53,921 bases of DNA from Candidatus Segetimicrobium genomatis (GTDB taxonomy: Bacteria; Sysuimicrobiota; Sysuimicrobiia; Sysuimicrobiales; Segetimicrobiaceae), in contig VBAK01000113.1 of NCBI GenBank assembly GCA_005882275.1, positions 1-53,921 on the forward strand. The letters run 5' to 3'. Of the stretch, positions 7,586 to 14,730 are shown one piece after another. The first letter of the stretch is position 1. Each line of letters opens with the position of its first letter. The notes beneath the pieces are model-generated. The model searched no databases. It was not told where the DNA came from and saw only the letters and a list, made by a program, of their open reading frames with translations. The position numbers and the translations under genes are program-made.

Positions 7586-8381
7586 GCGCCATGACCTCCT
7601 TGGCGAGGCTCATATATTCCTGCGCCCCGCGAGAGGTGCGCATGTGCACGAACACGGGCACGCCGGCCATGCTGGATTCAACGAGCTTGATGTTGAAGTG
7701 GATGGCGCTGGCAAAGACCTTGTCGCCAAAGTACTCCCGGATCCCATGGATGATCTCCTTGCTGATGCTCGTCCGGGCGTCGTACATCGTCGGCACCACC
7801 CCCGCGATTTCGATCTGGTGCCCGACCTCCTCCCGGACGACCTTCAGGGTGCGCAGCAACTGGCGCATCCCCAGGAGCGCATAGTAGTGGGTCTGAATCG
7901 GGATAATGACCTCCTCGCACGCCACGAGGGCATTGAGGGTCAACAGCCCCAGGGACGGCGGGGTGTCGATGATCACGTAATCGTATCGGTCACGCACCGG
8001 CATGATCTTCTTGCGCAGCGACTTTTCCCGGCCGAGCCTGGCGGAGAGCTCGAGTTCCGCGGCCGCCAGATCGATCGAGGACGGGGCGACGTCGAGGTTC
8101 GGCACGTTGGAGGGCACGATGACGCTCGTGAGATCGAGGCCGGTGCCGTCGTCCATCGAATCGTCCACGAGCACCTGGTAGATCGTCCTGGTGAGGCGCC
8201 CCGGGTCAACGCCGAGGCTGACGGTCGCGTTGGCCTGCGGATCGAGGTCGATGAGGAGAACCCGGCGTTTGTTGACGGCGAGGCAGGCGGCCAGGTTGAC
8301 CGCCGTCGTGGTCTTTCCGCACCCGCCCTTTTGGTTCACAAGGGCAAGCAGGCGGGCCGTGGGTCTGTTGTCACCGTCCAC
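7548..8381 (-). CDS. parA: ParA/Soj-family ATPase
   Basis: 277 aa. The deviant Walker A motif NQKGGCGKTTTAVNLA (about residue 15), LLIDLDPQANAT (A'), and YVIIDTPPSLGLLTLNAL (Walker B) identify a ParA/MinD-type ATPase. It would form ATP-dependent dimers on DNA or membrane to position a cargo such as a chromosome, plasmid or protein cluster. GTG 8381 has GGGGAGG 6 nt upstream, so it was preferred over GTG 8396. There is no adjacent ParB; the following gene is the proline-rich Cys-cluster protein, suggesting an orphan ParA with a non-ParB partner. Gene order differs from the usual gidA-gidB-parA-parB cluster. Confidence 0.92.
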   Translation of the reverse strand: MDGDNRPTARLLALVNQKGGCGKTTTAVNLAACLAVNKRRVLLIDLDPQANATVSLGVDPGRLTRTIYQVLVDDSMDDGTGLDLTSVIVPSNVPNLDVAPSSIDLAAAELELSARLGREKSLRKKIMPVRDRYDYVIIDTPPSLGLLTLNALVACEEVIIPIQTHYYALLGMRQLLRTLKVVREEVGHQIEIAGVVPTMYDARTSISKEIIHGIREYFGDKVFASAIHFNIKLVESSMAGVPVFVHMRTSRGAQEYMSLAKEVMALEQKTRSAAART

Positions 8382-8481
8382 GGCGTCCCTCCCCACGACT
8401 CTGCCCCTTGGGCATGTCCGGCGCGGCCATCGACCGCGCCCACCCGCGCAATACCTGCCTCACTTCTACCTAATATCTACC

Positions 8482-9903
8482 CTAAACTTCTCCCTCTGCC
8501 GCAGCATTTCCTCTCCCGTCACCTTGTGGTCGCGGCGTCCCCCCCCGGCGAGGGTGTCTGGTGGGCGTCCGTGAGGCACGCCCCACGGACGCCTCACGTT
8601 GCGCCCCAGCGAGGCGCCGCGCCAGTTCCAGCGCCTCGTCCCGCGTGCGGATCTCCCCGTCGAGCCGCGCGTTTTCAACCCCCCGGAGCACCTGGCCGAC
8701 GCGCGGGCCCGGAGCCAGCCCGAGCGCCATCACGTCGTGCCCGGTGATGAGCGGCGGCGGAAGCGGCGGCTCCCCCGCCAGGCGATCCAAAAAGGCGCGC
8801 ACCCACTCGTAGATCGAGAAGTCCTTGTGGCTGGCCGCGGAGTCGGCCCGGTGGAGCTCCAGAAGTTCGGGAAACGCCTCCTCGGCCATCAACCGGCGGA
8901 CCTTCGCCCCGCGCATCTGCCGGATATCCTTGAAGACCATGTGGCGGCCGACGAGGAACACCACGCGGTCGGTTTCGCGGCGCGGGAACCGGAGGCGCTC
9001 CATCACGACCCGGGCCATCGCGGCTCCCACCTCGTCGTGGTGGGAAAATCGAATCCGGTCGGCCCGGATCAGCGTCGGCGGCTTGCCGATATCGTGCAGG
9101 AGCGTGGCCATGGCCAGAGTCGCCGAGGGCGCGCGCAGGGCGCCGAGGGCCAGGCGGGTGTGTGTGAACACATCCCCTTCGGGGTGGAATTCCTCGGGCT
9201 GGGGGACCCCGACCTCGGCCGCGACCTCCGGAAGGACGGCGTTCAGCAGCCCGGTGTCTTCCAGCAGCCCAAGCGCCCGGCCGGGATCCGGGCCGGTGAC
9301 GATGCGGACGATTTCGTCGCGAATGCGCTCGGGGCTGACCTCTGCGAGGCGCCGTGCCAGCCGCCGCACCGCCGCCGCCGCGTCGGGATCGATGTCGAAG
9401 CCCAGTTCGGCGGCGAGCCGGACGGCCCTGAGCATGCGCAGGTGATCCTCGGCGAACCTGGTCTCTGGATCGCCGATCGTTCTGATCCGCCTCGCGGCAA
9501 GGTCTTCGCGGCCGCCGACGTCGTCGATGACCCGGCCGGTCTCGGGATCGTAGAGCAGGCCGTTGATCGTGAAATCCCGTCGGGCGACGTCCTCTTTCGC
9601 CGTCGCGAACCGGACAGACGCGGGGTGGCGCCCGTCGATGTACGGCCCTTCGGTCCGAAACGTCGCGACCTCGTACTCGCCGTCATCCGCGAGAACGCGG
9701 ATCACCCCGAAGGCGGCGCCGACCTCGACGGTGCGGGGGAACAAGGCCCGCACCTCACCCGGCGTGGCGGCGGTGGCGATATCGTAATCGGCCGGCGCGC
9801 GCCCCAGAAGCCGGTCGCGCACGCACCCGCCGGCGAGGTAGGTCTCGAACCCCGCTCCCTGCAGGCGCTTGACGATCTCAGCGGCCGTCTGAACGCTCGC
9901 CAT
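8482..9903 (-). CDS. cca: CCA tRNA nucleotidyltransferase with HD domain
   Basis: 473 aa. The class II polymerase-beta fold motif GGCVRDRLLGRAPADYDIAT (about residues 26-45) gives the catalytic DYD. The RNA-binding helix region IRTIGDPETRFAEDHLRMLRA follows, then an HD domain (LHDIGKP, FSHHDEVGA). It adds or repairs the 3'-CCA of tRNAs. The C-terminal ~45 residues are basic and low-complexity beyond the usual end of the family. It is transcribed away from the sigma-factor gene with 44 nt between them. Confidence 0.93.
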   Translation of the reverse strand: MASVQTAAEIVKRLQGAGFETYLAGGCVRDRLLGRAPADYDIATAATPGEVRALFPRTVEVGAAFGVIRVLADDGEYEVATFRTEGPYIDGRHPASVRFATAKEDVARRDFTINGLLYDPETGRVIDDVGGREDLAARRIRTIGDPETRFAEDHLRMLRAVRLAAELGFDIDPDAAAAVRRLARRLAEVSPERIRDEIVRIVTGPDPGRALGLLEDTGLLNAVLPEVAAEVGVPQPEEFHPEGDVFTHTRLALGALRAPSATLAMATLLHDIGKPPTLIRADRIRFSHHDEVGAAMARVVMERLRFPRRETDRVVFLVGRHMVFKDIRQMRGAKVRRLMAEEAFPELLELHRADSAASHKDFSIYEWVRAFLDRLAGEPPLPPPLITGHDVMALGLAPGPRVGQVLRGVENARLDGEIRTRDEALELARRLAGAQREASVGRASRTPTRHPRRGGTPRPQGDGRGNAAAEGEV

Positions 9904-9947
9904 GGGTCATCTGGATCCCGGCGGATGCCGCCGTGACGCGACGTGGC

Positions 9948-10742
9948 TCAGGCCGGGTCCTCGGCGGACCGCCCGGCGATGAGGCCGCGCAGCTGGCCGA
10001 GGGCTTCGCGCTGGAGCCGGGAGACGTGCATCTGGGAAATGCCGAAGCGGCGGGCGATCTCGGCCTGGGAGAGCCGGTCGAAGAACCGGAGACGCACGAT
10101 CTCTTTGTGGCGGCTGGGCAGGTTTTCCAGCGCCCATTCCAGGGTGGCCCGATCCTCCAGGCGTTCGATCGTCGTGTCCTCGTCGCCGATCATCTCTCCC
10201 AGCGGCACGGCCCTGTCGCCCCCGCCCTCCTCGGCGGTCTCGGCATCGAGAGAAGCCGGCGTGTACGCCCGACCGGCCTCCAACGCCTCGATCGCCACCT
10301 CGAACGGCACGCCGGTCTCCTCCGCCAGTTCGTTGATCGTCGGCGAGCGCCCGAGGCGCTGGGAGAGATCGTCGACACACCGCATCAGGGTATAGTTGAC
10401 CTCGCGGAGCCGCCGGGGAACGCGGATCGACCACAGCTTGTCCCGGAAATACCGCTTGATCTCCCCCACGATCGTCGGCGTGACGTAGGTCGTGAACTCG
10501 ATTCCCCGCGCCGGATCGTACCGGTCGATCGCCTTGATCAGGCCGACCTGGGCGACCTGGATAAGATCTTCAAGAGGCTCCCCCCGGTCGGCGAACTTTC
10601 TCGCCAGGTAGATCGCGAGGCTCTCGTGCGCGAGGATGAGTTCTTCCCGCGCCACAGGATCCCCGGTCTGCCGCAGGTGGGTGAAGAGGGCCCGGACTTC
10701 CGCCCGGGGGAGCGGACGACGAGCGCGGGGACGCGTCTTCAT
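9948..10742 (-). CDS. SigB/SigF-family RNA polymerase sigma factor
   Basis: 264 aa, group 3 sigma factor. Region 2 is seen in EDLIQVAQVGLIKAIDRYD and FTTYVTPTIVGEIKRYFRD, region 3 in RLREVNYTLMRCVDDLSQRLG, and the region 4 helix-turn-helix in LSQAEIARRFGISQMHVSRL. ATG 10742 overlaps the RsbW stop codon (ATGA). The pairing with an RsbW-type kinase is the classic anti-sigma/sigma arrangement controlling general stress response. A RsbV anti-anti-sigma gene is not adjacent. Confidence 0.92.
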   Translation of the reverse strand: MKTRPRARRPLPRAEVRALFTHLRQTGDPVAREELILAHESLAIYLARKFADRGEPLEDLIQVAQVGLIKAIDRYDPARGIEFTTYVTPTIVGEIKRYFRDKLWSIRVPRRLREVNYTLMRCVDDLSQRLGRSPTINELAEETGVPFEVAIEALEAGRAYTPASLDAETAEEGGGDRAVPLGEMIGDEDTTIERLEDRATLEWALENLPSRHKEIVRLRFFDRLSQAEIARRFGISQMHVSRLQREALGQLRGLIAGRSAEDPA

Positions 10743-11194
10743 CGCCGCTGCCGCCGCTTGACCAGCCGGAGTTCCGCCCTGCCCTGCTCGCTCCGGCGGA
10801 CCTCGGCGCCGTCGACGAGACACTGCATCAGGAACACGCCGAGCCGCCCCTCGTCCAACCGCTTCCGATCGGACGACGCGGCGGGGCCCAACTCCAGTCC
10901 GGGGCCTCCCGTCTCGATCCGGATCTCGAGCGTGTCGGGCTCAAGGCTAAAGCGCAGGGCCAGCGGGCTCCCACCGGTTCCGGCGAGAATCAGCGCGTTG
11001 CACGCCTCGGAGACGGCAATCTTCAGGTCCTCGACGTCGTCGTAGCTAAACCCCTGCCGGCCCGCGACGGTCGCCGCAGTCAATCGGGCGACGCTGATGA
11101 ACTCGGGCTTCGCCGGGATCGTGACCTCGACGGCCTCTGCCGTCTGCCCCGTGCGCCGCCGCGCCGGGGCCCTGGGCGCGCGTCCGGAAACCAT
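10739..11194 (-). CDS. rsbW: RsbW-like anti-sigma factor (GHKL serine kinase)
   Basis: 151 aa. The sequence VTIPAKPEFISVARLTAATVA, followed by the N-box DLKIAVSEACNAL and the RLGVFLMQCLVDGAEV segment, is that of the RsbW/SpoIIAB family. It should bind and hold the SigB-type factor encoded immediately downstream, and release it when an RsbV-type partner is dephosphorylated. The G1 box is weak (RIETGGPGLE), as in some anti-sigma kinases. No Shine-Dalgarno is visible at ATG 11194; the first 20 residues are basic and poorly conserved, so the true start is uncertain. Confidence 0.85.
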   Translation of the reverse strand: MVSGRAPRAPARRRTGQTAEAVEVTIPAKPEFISVARLTAATVAGRQGFSYDDVEDLKIAVSEACNALILAGTGGSPLALRFSLEPDTLEIRIETGGPGLELGPAASSDRKRLDEGRLGVFLMQCLVDGAEVRRSEQGRAELRLVKRRQRR

Positions 11195-11207
11195 TCGTCG
11201 GGAGGCG

Positions 11208-11235
11208 AGAATCCGCTGAAACCGGTCCGGATTCT
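11208..11235 (-). other. Inverted repeat between YtxH gene and rsbW
   Basis: AGAATCCG (11208-11215) and CGGATTCT (11228-11235) form a perfect 8-bp stem with a 12-nt loop just before rsbW. There is no T-run; it could be an operator, a processing site or a weak terminator. Confidence 0.4.
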
Positions 11236-11250
11236 TGGGCCCGGGGCGGG

Positions 11251-11640
11251 CTACCCCTCCGACCCCTCAGGCGTCCGGCGTTCGCGCGACCGTCCCTTGG
11301 TCGAGTCGCGCCCGTTCTCGAAGGCCCGCCGCAGATGATCGGTCTTCTCATCAAAACTGTCGCGGCCGCGCTTGATGACGTCTTCGGCCGTGCTCTTCGT
11401 TCTTGTGGCGAACTCATCCGCCCGTTCCCGTACCTGCTCCGCGACGCTGCCGGCGGTATCGCGAACCCGCTCGGCCACCCGATCCGCCTGCTCGCGCGCT
11501 CGGGTCCCCCACTCCTCGCTCTGCCTCCGGAGCCGCTCGCGGGTCCTGTCGCCGGGCTCAGGGGCGAAGAGAAGGCCGAACGCCGCTCCAATCAGCCCTC
11601 CCACGATCAACCCCGACAGAAAGTCCCTTGGCTCTTCCAT
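11251..11640 (-). CDS. YtxH-domain protein
   Basis: 129 aa. It has an N-terminal glycine-rich membrane segment (SGLIVGGLIGAAFGLLFAP, residues 9-27), then a highly charged coiled-coil/amphipathic region with repeated RVAERVRD, VAEQVRER type heptads. This is the YtxH (gas-vesicle GvpP-like) architecture. Family members accompany stress-response operons, but no biochemical activity is established. AAAGGAGG lies 10 nt upstream of the ATG. It is placed between a DUF948 gene and the rsbW-sigB pair, all in one direction. Confidence 0.85.
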   Translation of the reverse strand: MEEPRDFLSGLIVGGLIGAAFGLLFAPEPGDRTRERLRRQSEEWGTRAREQADRVAERVRDTAGSVAEQVRERADEFATRTKSTAEDVIKRGRDSFDEKTDHLRRAFENGRDSTKGRSRERRTPEGSEG

Positions 11641-11692
11641 CGCGACCGTCCCTCCTTTGAGGTTCTACCGTTCAGGTTCCGGCGGATAACGT

Positions 11693-11755
11693 GCCTCTAT
11701 TTTACTCCTCGCTTACCTTTGCTCTACTCCTCGCGTTCGATCGGCCTTCGATGGG
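11693..11755 (+). repeat. Dispersed repeat, copy 2: two 22-bp-type units plus TTCGATCGG doublet
   Basis: Two units ending in ACTCCTCGC (up to 11714 and 11734) and a TTCGATCGG/TTCGATGGG doublet (11736-11755) match the element at 4704-4765. The copy overlaps the 3' end of the DUF948 gene; the last codons (PIEREE, stop) are formed by the repeat. Confidence 0.65.
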
Positions 11756-12152
11756 TTTTGTGGCCGTCGCCCCCGGGCCGAAACCACTGCAGCCCTTCCC
11801 GAATGACCGCGAACACGCCCGCGGCGGTGCTCATCGGCGGCAGGATGACGTCTTGAGCGACCCGACGCGCGGTCTGCTGCACCTGCTCGATGGTGCTCAC
11901 CCCCGAGCCGATGACGACGCTCACCCGCCGCAGGGTGCGGATCGCCTCCTCCAGGATCTCCTGGTCGATTTTATCGAGCATGGCCCGGAGATCGGTCGCC
12001 AGCCCCGGCAGGGCCCGTTGGACGAGCGCGAGGATCGCCTCCGCCCGCCGCACGGCCCGCCACGCATAATACAGGAAGACGACACACGCCACCACGGCGA
12101 TCACGCAGGTGGCGGCGATGATGGCCAGGCTGACGTTCGCGACGGTGGACAT
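11724..12152 (-). CDS. DUF948-family membrane protein
   Basis: 142 aa. One N-terminal membrane helix (residues about 6-29, VSLAIIAATCVIAVVACVVFL) is followed by a long amphipathic helical region (VQRALPGLATDLRAMLDKIDQ). This matches DUF948 (YtxG-like) proteins, which commonly neighbour YtxH genes, as here. GGGAGGGG lies 4-6 nt before the ATG. The last ten residues come from the dispersed repeat, so the original C-terminus may have been altered. Function unknown; the association with the SigB-type cluster suggests envelope stress. Confidence 0.83.
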   Translation of the reverse strand: MSTVANVSLAIIAATCVIAVVACVVFLYYAWRAVRRAEAILALVQRALPGLATDLRAMLDKIDQEILEEAIRTLRRVSVVIGSGVSTIEQVQQTARRVAQDVILPPMSTAAGVFAVIREGLQWFRPGGDGHKTHRRPIEREE

Positions 12153-12181
12153 CGGTCCCCTCCCTGAGCGGTATGGTTCCC

Positions 12182-13327
12182 TTAACGGGCGTCCGACAGG
12201 ACGCCCACTAACGCGGACGGGGCGGCCTCGGGCGCGGCCCCCGGTCCTCCCATCCGCACCTCGTCGATGACGCCCCCGCCGAGCACCACCTCGCCGTCGT
12301 AAAAGGCGATCGCCTGCCCGGGCGCCGCCGCCCTGGGCCAGGTCTCGAACCGGGCGGCGACCCGGCCGCCGGGGGCGGGGGCGATCACCGCGGGGATGTC
12401 GGCGGACGCGTGGCGGATCCTGACCCCAACCGTGCGGTCGCGGTCCAATCCGGGAATCGCGATCCAGTTGATCTCACCCGCGATCAGTTCAGGACACCGC
12501 ACCGCCGCCCCATCGCCCACGACCAGGGCGTTGCGGCCGGGATCGATCTCCACGACATACCGGGGGCTCCCGCCGGCCAGACCGAGTCCACGGCGCTGGC
12601 CCACGGTGTACCGCGCCAGTCCCCGATGTTCCCCGAGACGCCGGCCGTCCCGATCGTAGATCGGCCCGGGGCGCAGCGCCTCGGGCTCGAACCGCGCGAC
12701 CACCGCCGCGTAGTCGCCGTCCGGGACGAAACAGATCTCCTGGCTGTCGGGCTTGCCGGCGACGCTCAGCCCGTGCCGGCGCGCGATGTCCCTGATCTGG
12801 GCCTTGGTGTAGGCGCCCACCGGGAACCGAAGATACGCAAGTTGCTCCTGCGTGAGCCCGGCCAGGACGTAGGACTGGTCCTTCTGCGGGTCTGCGGCCC
12901 GGAGAAGCCGGGACCGGCCGTCGGGATCCCGGTCGACGCGGGCGTAGTGGCCGGTGGCCAGCGCCTGCATGCGGAGCCCGAGCGCTTTGCGGAGCAGCAG
13001 GTCGAACTTGATCGCCTTGTTGCAGGCGATGCAGGGGTTCGGAGTGCGCCCGCGGGCATACTCGGAGGCGAAGTACGTGATCACCTCACGCTCGAACTCG
13101 GACCTGAGGTTGAGCACGTAGTGGCGGATCCCGAGGTGCCGCGCCACCGACCGCGCGTCGTCGATCGCCCCGATGCCGCAGCACCCGGATCCTTCGCCCG
13201 TCTGCGGCACCCAGGTCGGCCAGAGGTTCATGGTGATCCCGACCACCTCGTGCCGCTCGGCGACCAGCAGGGCGGCGGCGACCGCGCTGTCCACTCCGCC
13301 GCTCATCGCGACGGCCACACGGGCCAT
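12182..13327 (-). CDS. mnmA: tRNA-uridine 2-sulfurtransferase MnmA
   Basis: 381 aa. The PP-loop AMSGGVDSAVAAALL is at residue 7, the catalytic Cys in NPCIACNKAIKFDLL (about 100) and the second Cys in SQEICFVPDGDY (about 205). The protein places sulfur on U34 of Lys, Glu and Gln tRNAs. The C-terminal beta-barrel is present (YTVGQRRGLGLAGG, then a barrel to about 360), followed by a short extra tail. It starts 7 nt downstream of the rarA stop, so it is probably co-transcribed with rarA. Confidence 0.95.
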   Translation of the reverse strand: MARVAVAMSGGVDSAVAAALLVAERHEVVGITMNLWPTWVPQTGEGSGCCGIGAIDDARSVARHLGIRHYVLNLRSEFEREVITYFASEYARGRTPNPCIACNKAIKFDLLLRKALGLRMQALATGHYARVDRDPDGRSRLLRAADPQKDQSYVLAGLTQEQLAYLRFPVGAYTKAQIRDIARRHGLSVAGKPDSQEICFVPDGDYAAVVARFEPEALRPGPIYDRDGRRLGEHRGLARYTVGQRRGLGLAGGSPRYVVEIDPGRNALVVGDGAAVRCPELIAGEINWIAIPGLDRDRTVGVRIRHASADIPAVIAPAPGGRVAARFETWPRAAAPGQAIAFYDGEVVLGGGVIDEVRMGGPGAAPEAAPSALVGVLSDAR

Positions 13328-13334
13328 GGGGCTC

Positions 13335-14681
13335 TCAGGACCTCCCTTCGAACGCGTACCGCTTCACGCCCCCCCACCATGTCCGGAGACGGCGCCGGAG
13401 TTCGGCCTCGTATCCTGACGTCGTGGGTTCGAAATAGGTTCGATCCTTCACGTTGTCCGGCATGTACTGTTGCGCGACGAAGCCACCGGGGTAATCGTGC
13501 GGGTACTCGTACCCGCGGCCGTGCCCGAGGCGCGCCGCCCCAGGATAGGAGGCATCCCGCAGGTGGCGGGGGACGGGCCGGGTCTCTTCGCGCTCGACGT
13601 CATGCCACGCCCGCGAGATGGCGGTGACCGTCGCGTTGCTTTTCGGCGCCGTCGCCAGGTAGATCACCGCTTCGGTCATGGGAATGCGCGCCTCGGGCAG
13701 CCCGACGAACTCCACGGCGTGCGCGGCGGCGACCGCCACCACGAGCGCCTGGGGGTCGGCGAGCCCCACATCCTCGGCGGCGTGGACCACCACCCGGCGG
13801 GCGATGTACCGCGGATCCTCGCCGGCGGCGAGCATCCTGGCCAGCCAGTAGACGGCCGCGTCGGGATCGGATCCGCGGATGCTCTTGATGAACGCCGAGA
13901 TCATGTCGTAGTGCGCGTCGCCGTCGCGGCCGTAGAGCAACGCCCGCCGCTGCCCCGCCTCCTCGGCGACGGCGAGCGAAATCCGGCGCACCCCATCGGG
14001 CGCCGGCGGTGCGGCGAGGGCCGCCGCTTCGAGCACATTGAGCGCCGCCCGAGCGTCGCCGTTCGCCACCCCGGCGACGTAACGGCCCGCGTCCTCCGAC
14101 AGCTCCACCCCGGTCGGCCCCAGCCCTCTGGGGTCGGAGACGGCGCGGGAGAGGATCTTCAGGAGGTCCTCGGCGGTGAGCGGTTCGAGGACGAAGATCC
14201 GCGAGCGCGAGACCAGCGTCGAGGTGACCTCGAAGAACGGATTCTCCGTGGTCGCCCCAATGAGGGTGACGGTGCCGTCCTCCACGAACGGCAGCAGCGC
14301 GTCCTGCTGCGCCTTGTTGAACCGGTGAATCTCGTCGATGAACAAGATCGTCCGCGTGCCGGAAAGCGTCCGGCGATCCCGAGCCTGCTCGATGGTGCGC
14401 CGGAGATCGGCCACGCCCGCGGTGACCGCGTTGATCGTCTCGAAGTGCGCGCGGGTGGCCTGGGCAATCACGTGGGCGATCGAGGTCTTCCCGGTGCCCG
14501 GCGGGCCGTACAAGATCACCGATGTCAGAGCGTCCTGCTCGATCGCCTGCCGGAGGAGACGCCCCGGCCCAAGAAGGTGCGCCTGTCCCACCACCTCGTC
14601 GAGCGTCTCGGGCCGCATGCGGGCCGCCAGGGGGGCCTCGCGCCGCAGGCTGGCCTCGCGACTCTGCCGGAACAATTCCAT
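13335..14681 (-). CDS. rarA: Replication-associated recombination protein A (RarA/MgsA)
   Basis: 448 aa AAA+ ATPase. It has Walker A YGPPGTGKTS, Walker B TILFIDEIHRFNKAQQDALL, the sensor VTLIGATTENP, and the clamp-loader-like C-terminal part with SDPDAAVYWLARMLAAGEDP and the MgsA motif YPHDYPGGFVAQQYMPD. It acts at stalled replication forks. ATG 14681 was chosen because a TTGACA/CATGAT promoter sits with its -10 box 6 nt upstream, which fits a leaderless message. MnmA is encoded right after it. Confidence 0.95.
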   Translation of the reverse strand: MELFRQSREASLRREAPLAARMRPETLDEVVGQAHLLGPGRLLRQAIEQDALTSVILYGPPGTGKTSIAHVIAQATRAHFETINAVTAGVADLRRTIEQARDRRTLSGTRTILFIDEIHRFNKAQQDALLPFVEDGTVTLIGATTENPFFEVTSTLVSRSRIFVLEPLTAEDLLKILSRAVSDPRGLGPTGVELSEDAGRYVAGVANGDARAALNVLEAAALAAPPAPDGVRRISLAVAEEAGQRRALLYGRDGDAHYDMISAFIKSIRGSDPDAAVYWLARMLAAGEDPRYIARRVVVHAAEDVGLADPQALVVAVAAAHAVEFVGLPEARIPMTEAVIYLATAPKSNATVTAISRAWHDVEREETRPVPRHLRDASYPGAARLGHGRGYEYPHDYPGGFVAQQYMPDNVKDRTYFEPTTSGYEAELRRRLRTWWGGVKRYAFEGRS

Positions 14682-14687
14682 ACAACC

Positions 14688-14717
14688 ATCATGCCTTCCA
14701 CAGTGGGGGAGTGTCAA
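14688..14717 (-). promoter_or_regulatory. Promoter of rarA, leaderless start
   Basis: On the minus strand TTGACA (14717-14712), an 18-bp spacer, and CATGAT (14693-14688) are followed after 6 nt by the rarA ATG. No ribosome-binding site is needed if the transcript starts at the A of the ATG. Confidence 0.65.
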
Positions 14718-14730
14718 CCTCTATATGCAG

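Noticed and set aside
13422..13445. tRNA-like GGTTCGAA sequence
   Set aside because: It lies inside the conserved rarA coding region and has no acceptor or anticodon stem.
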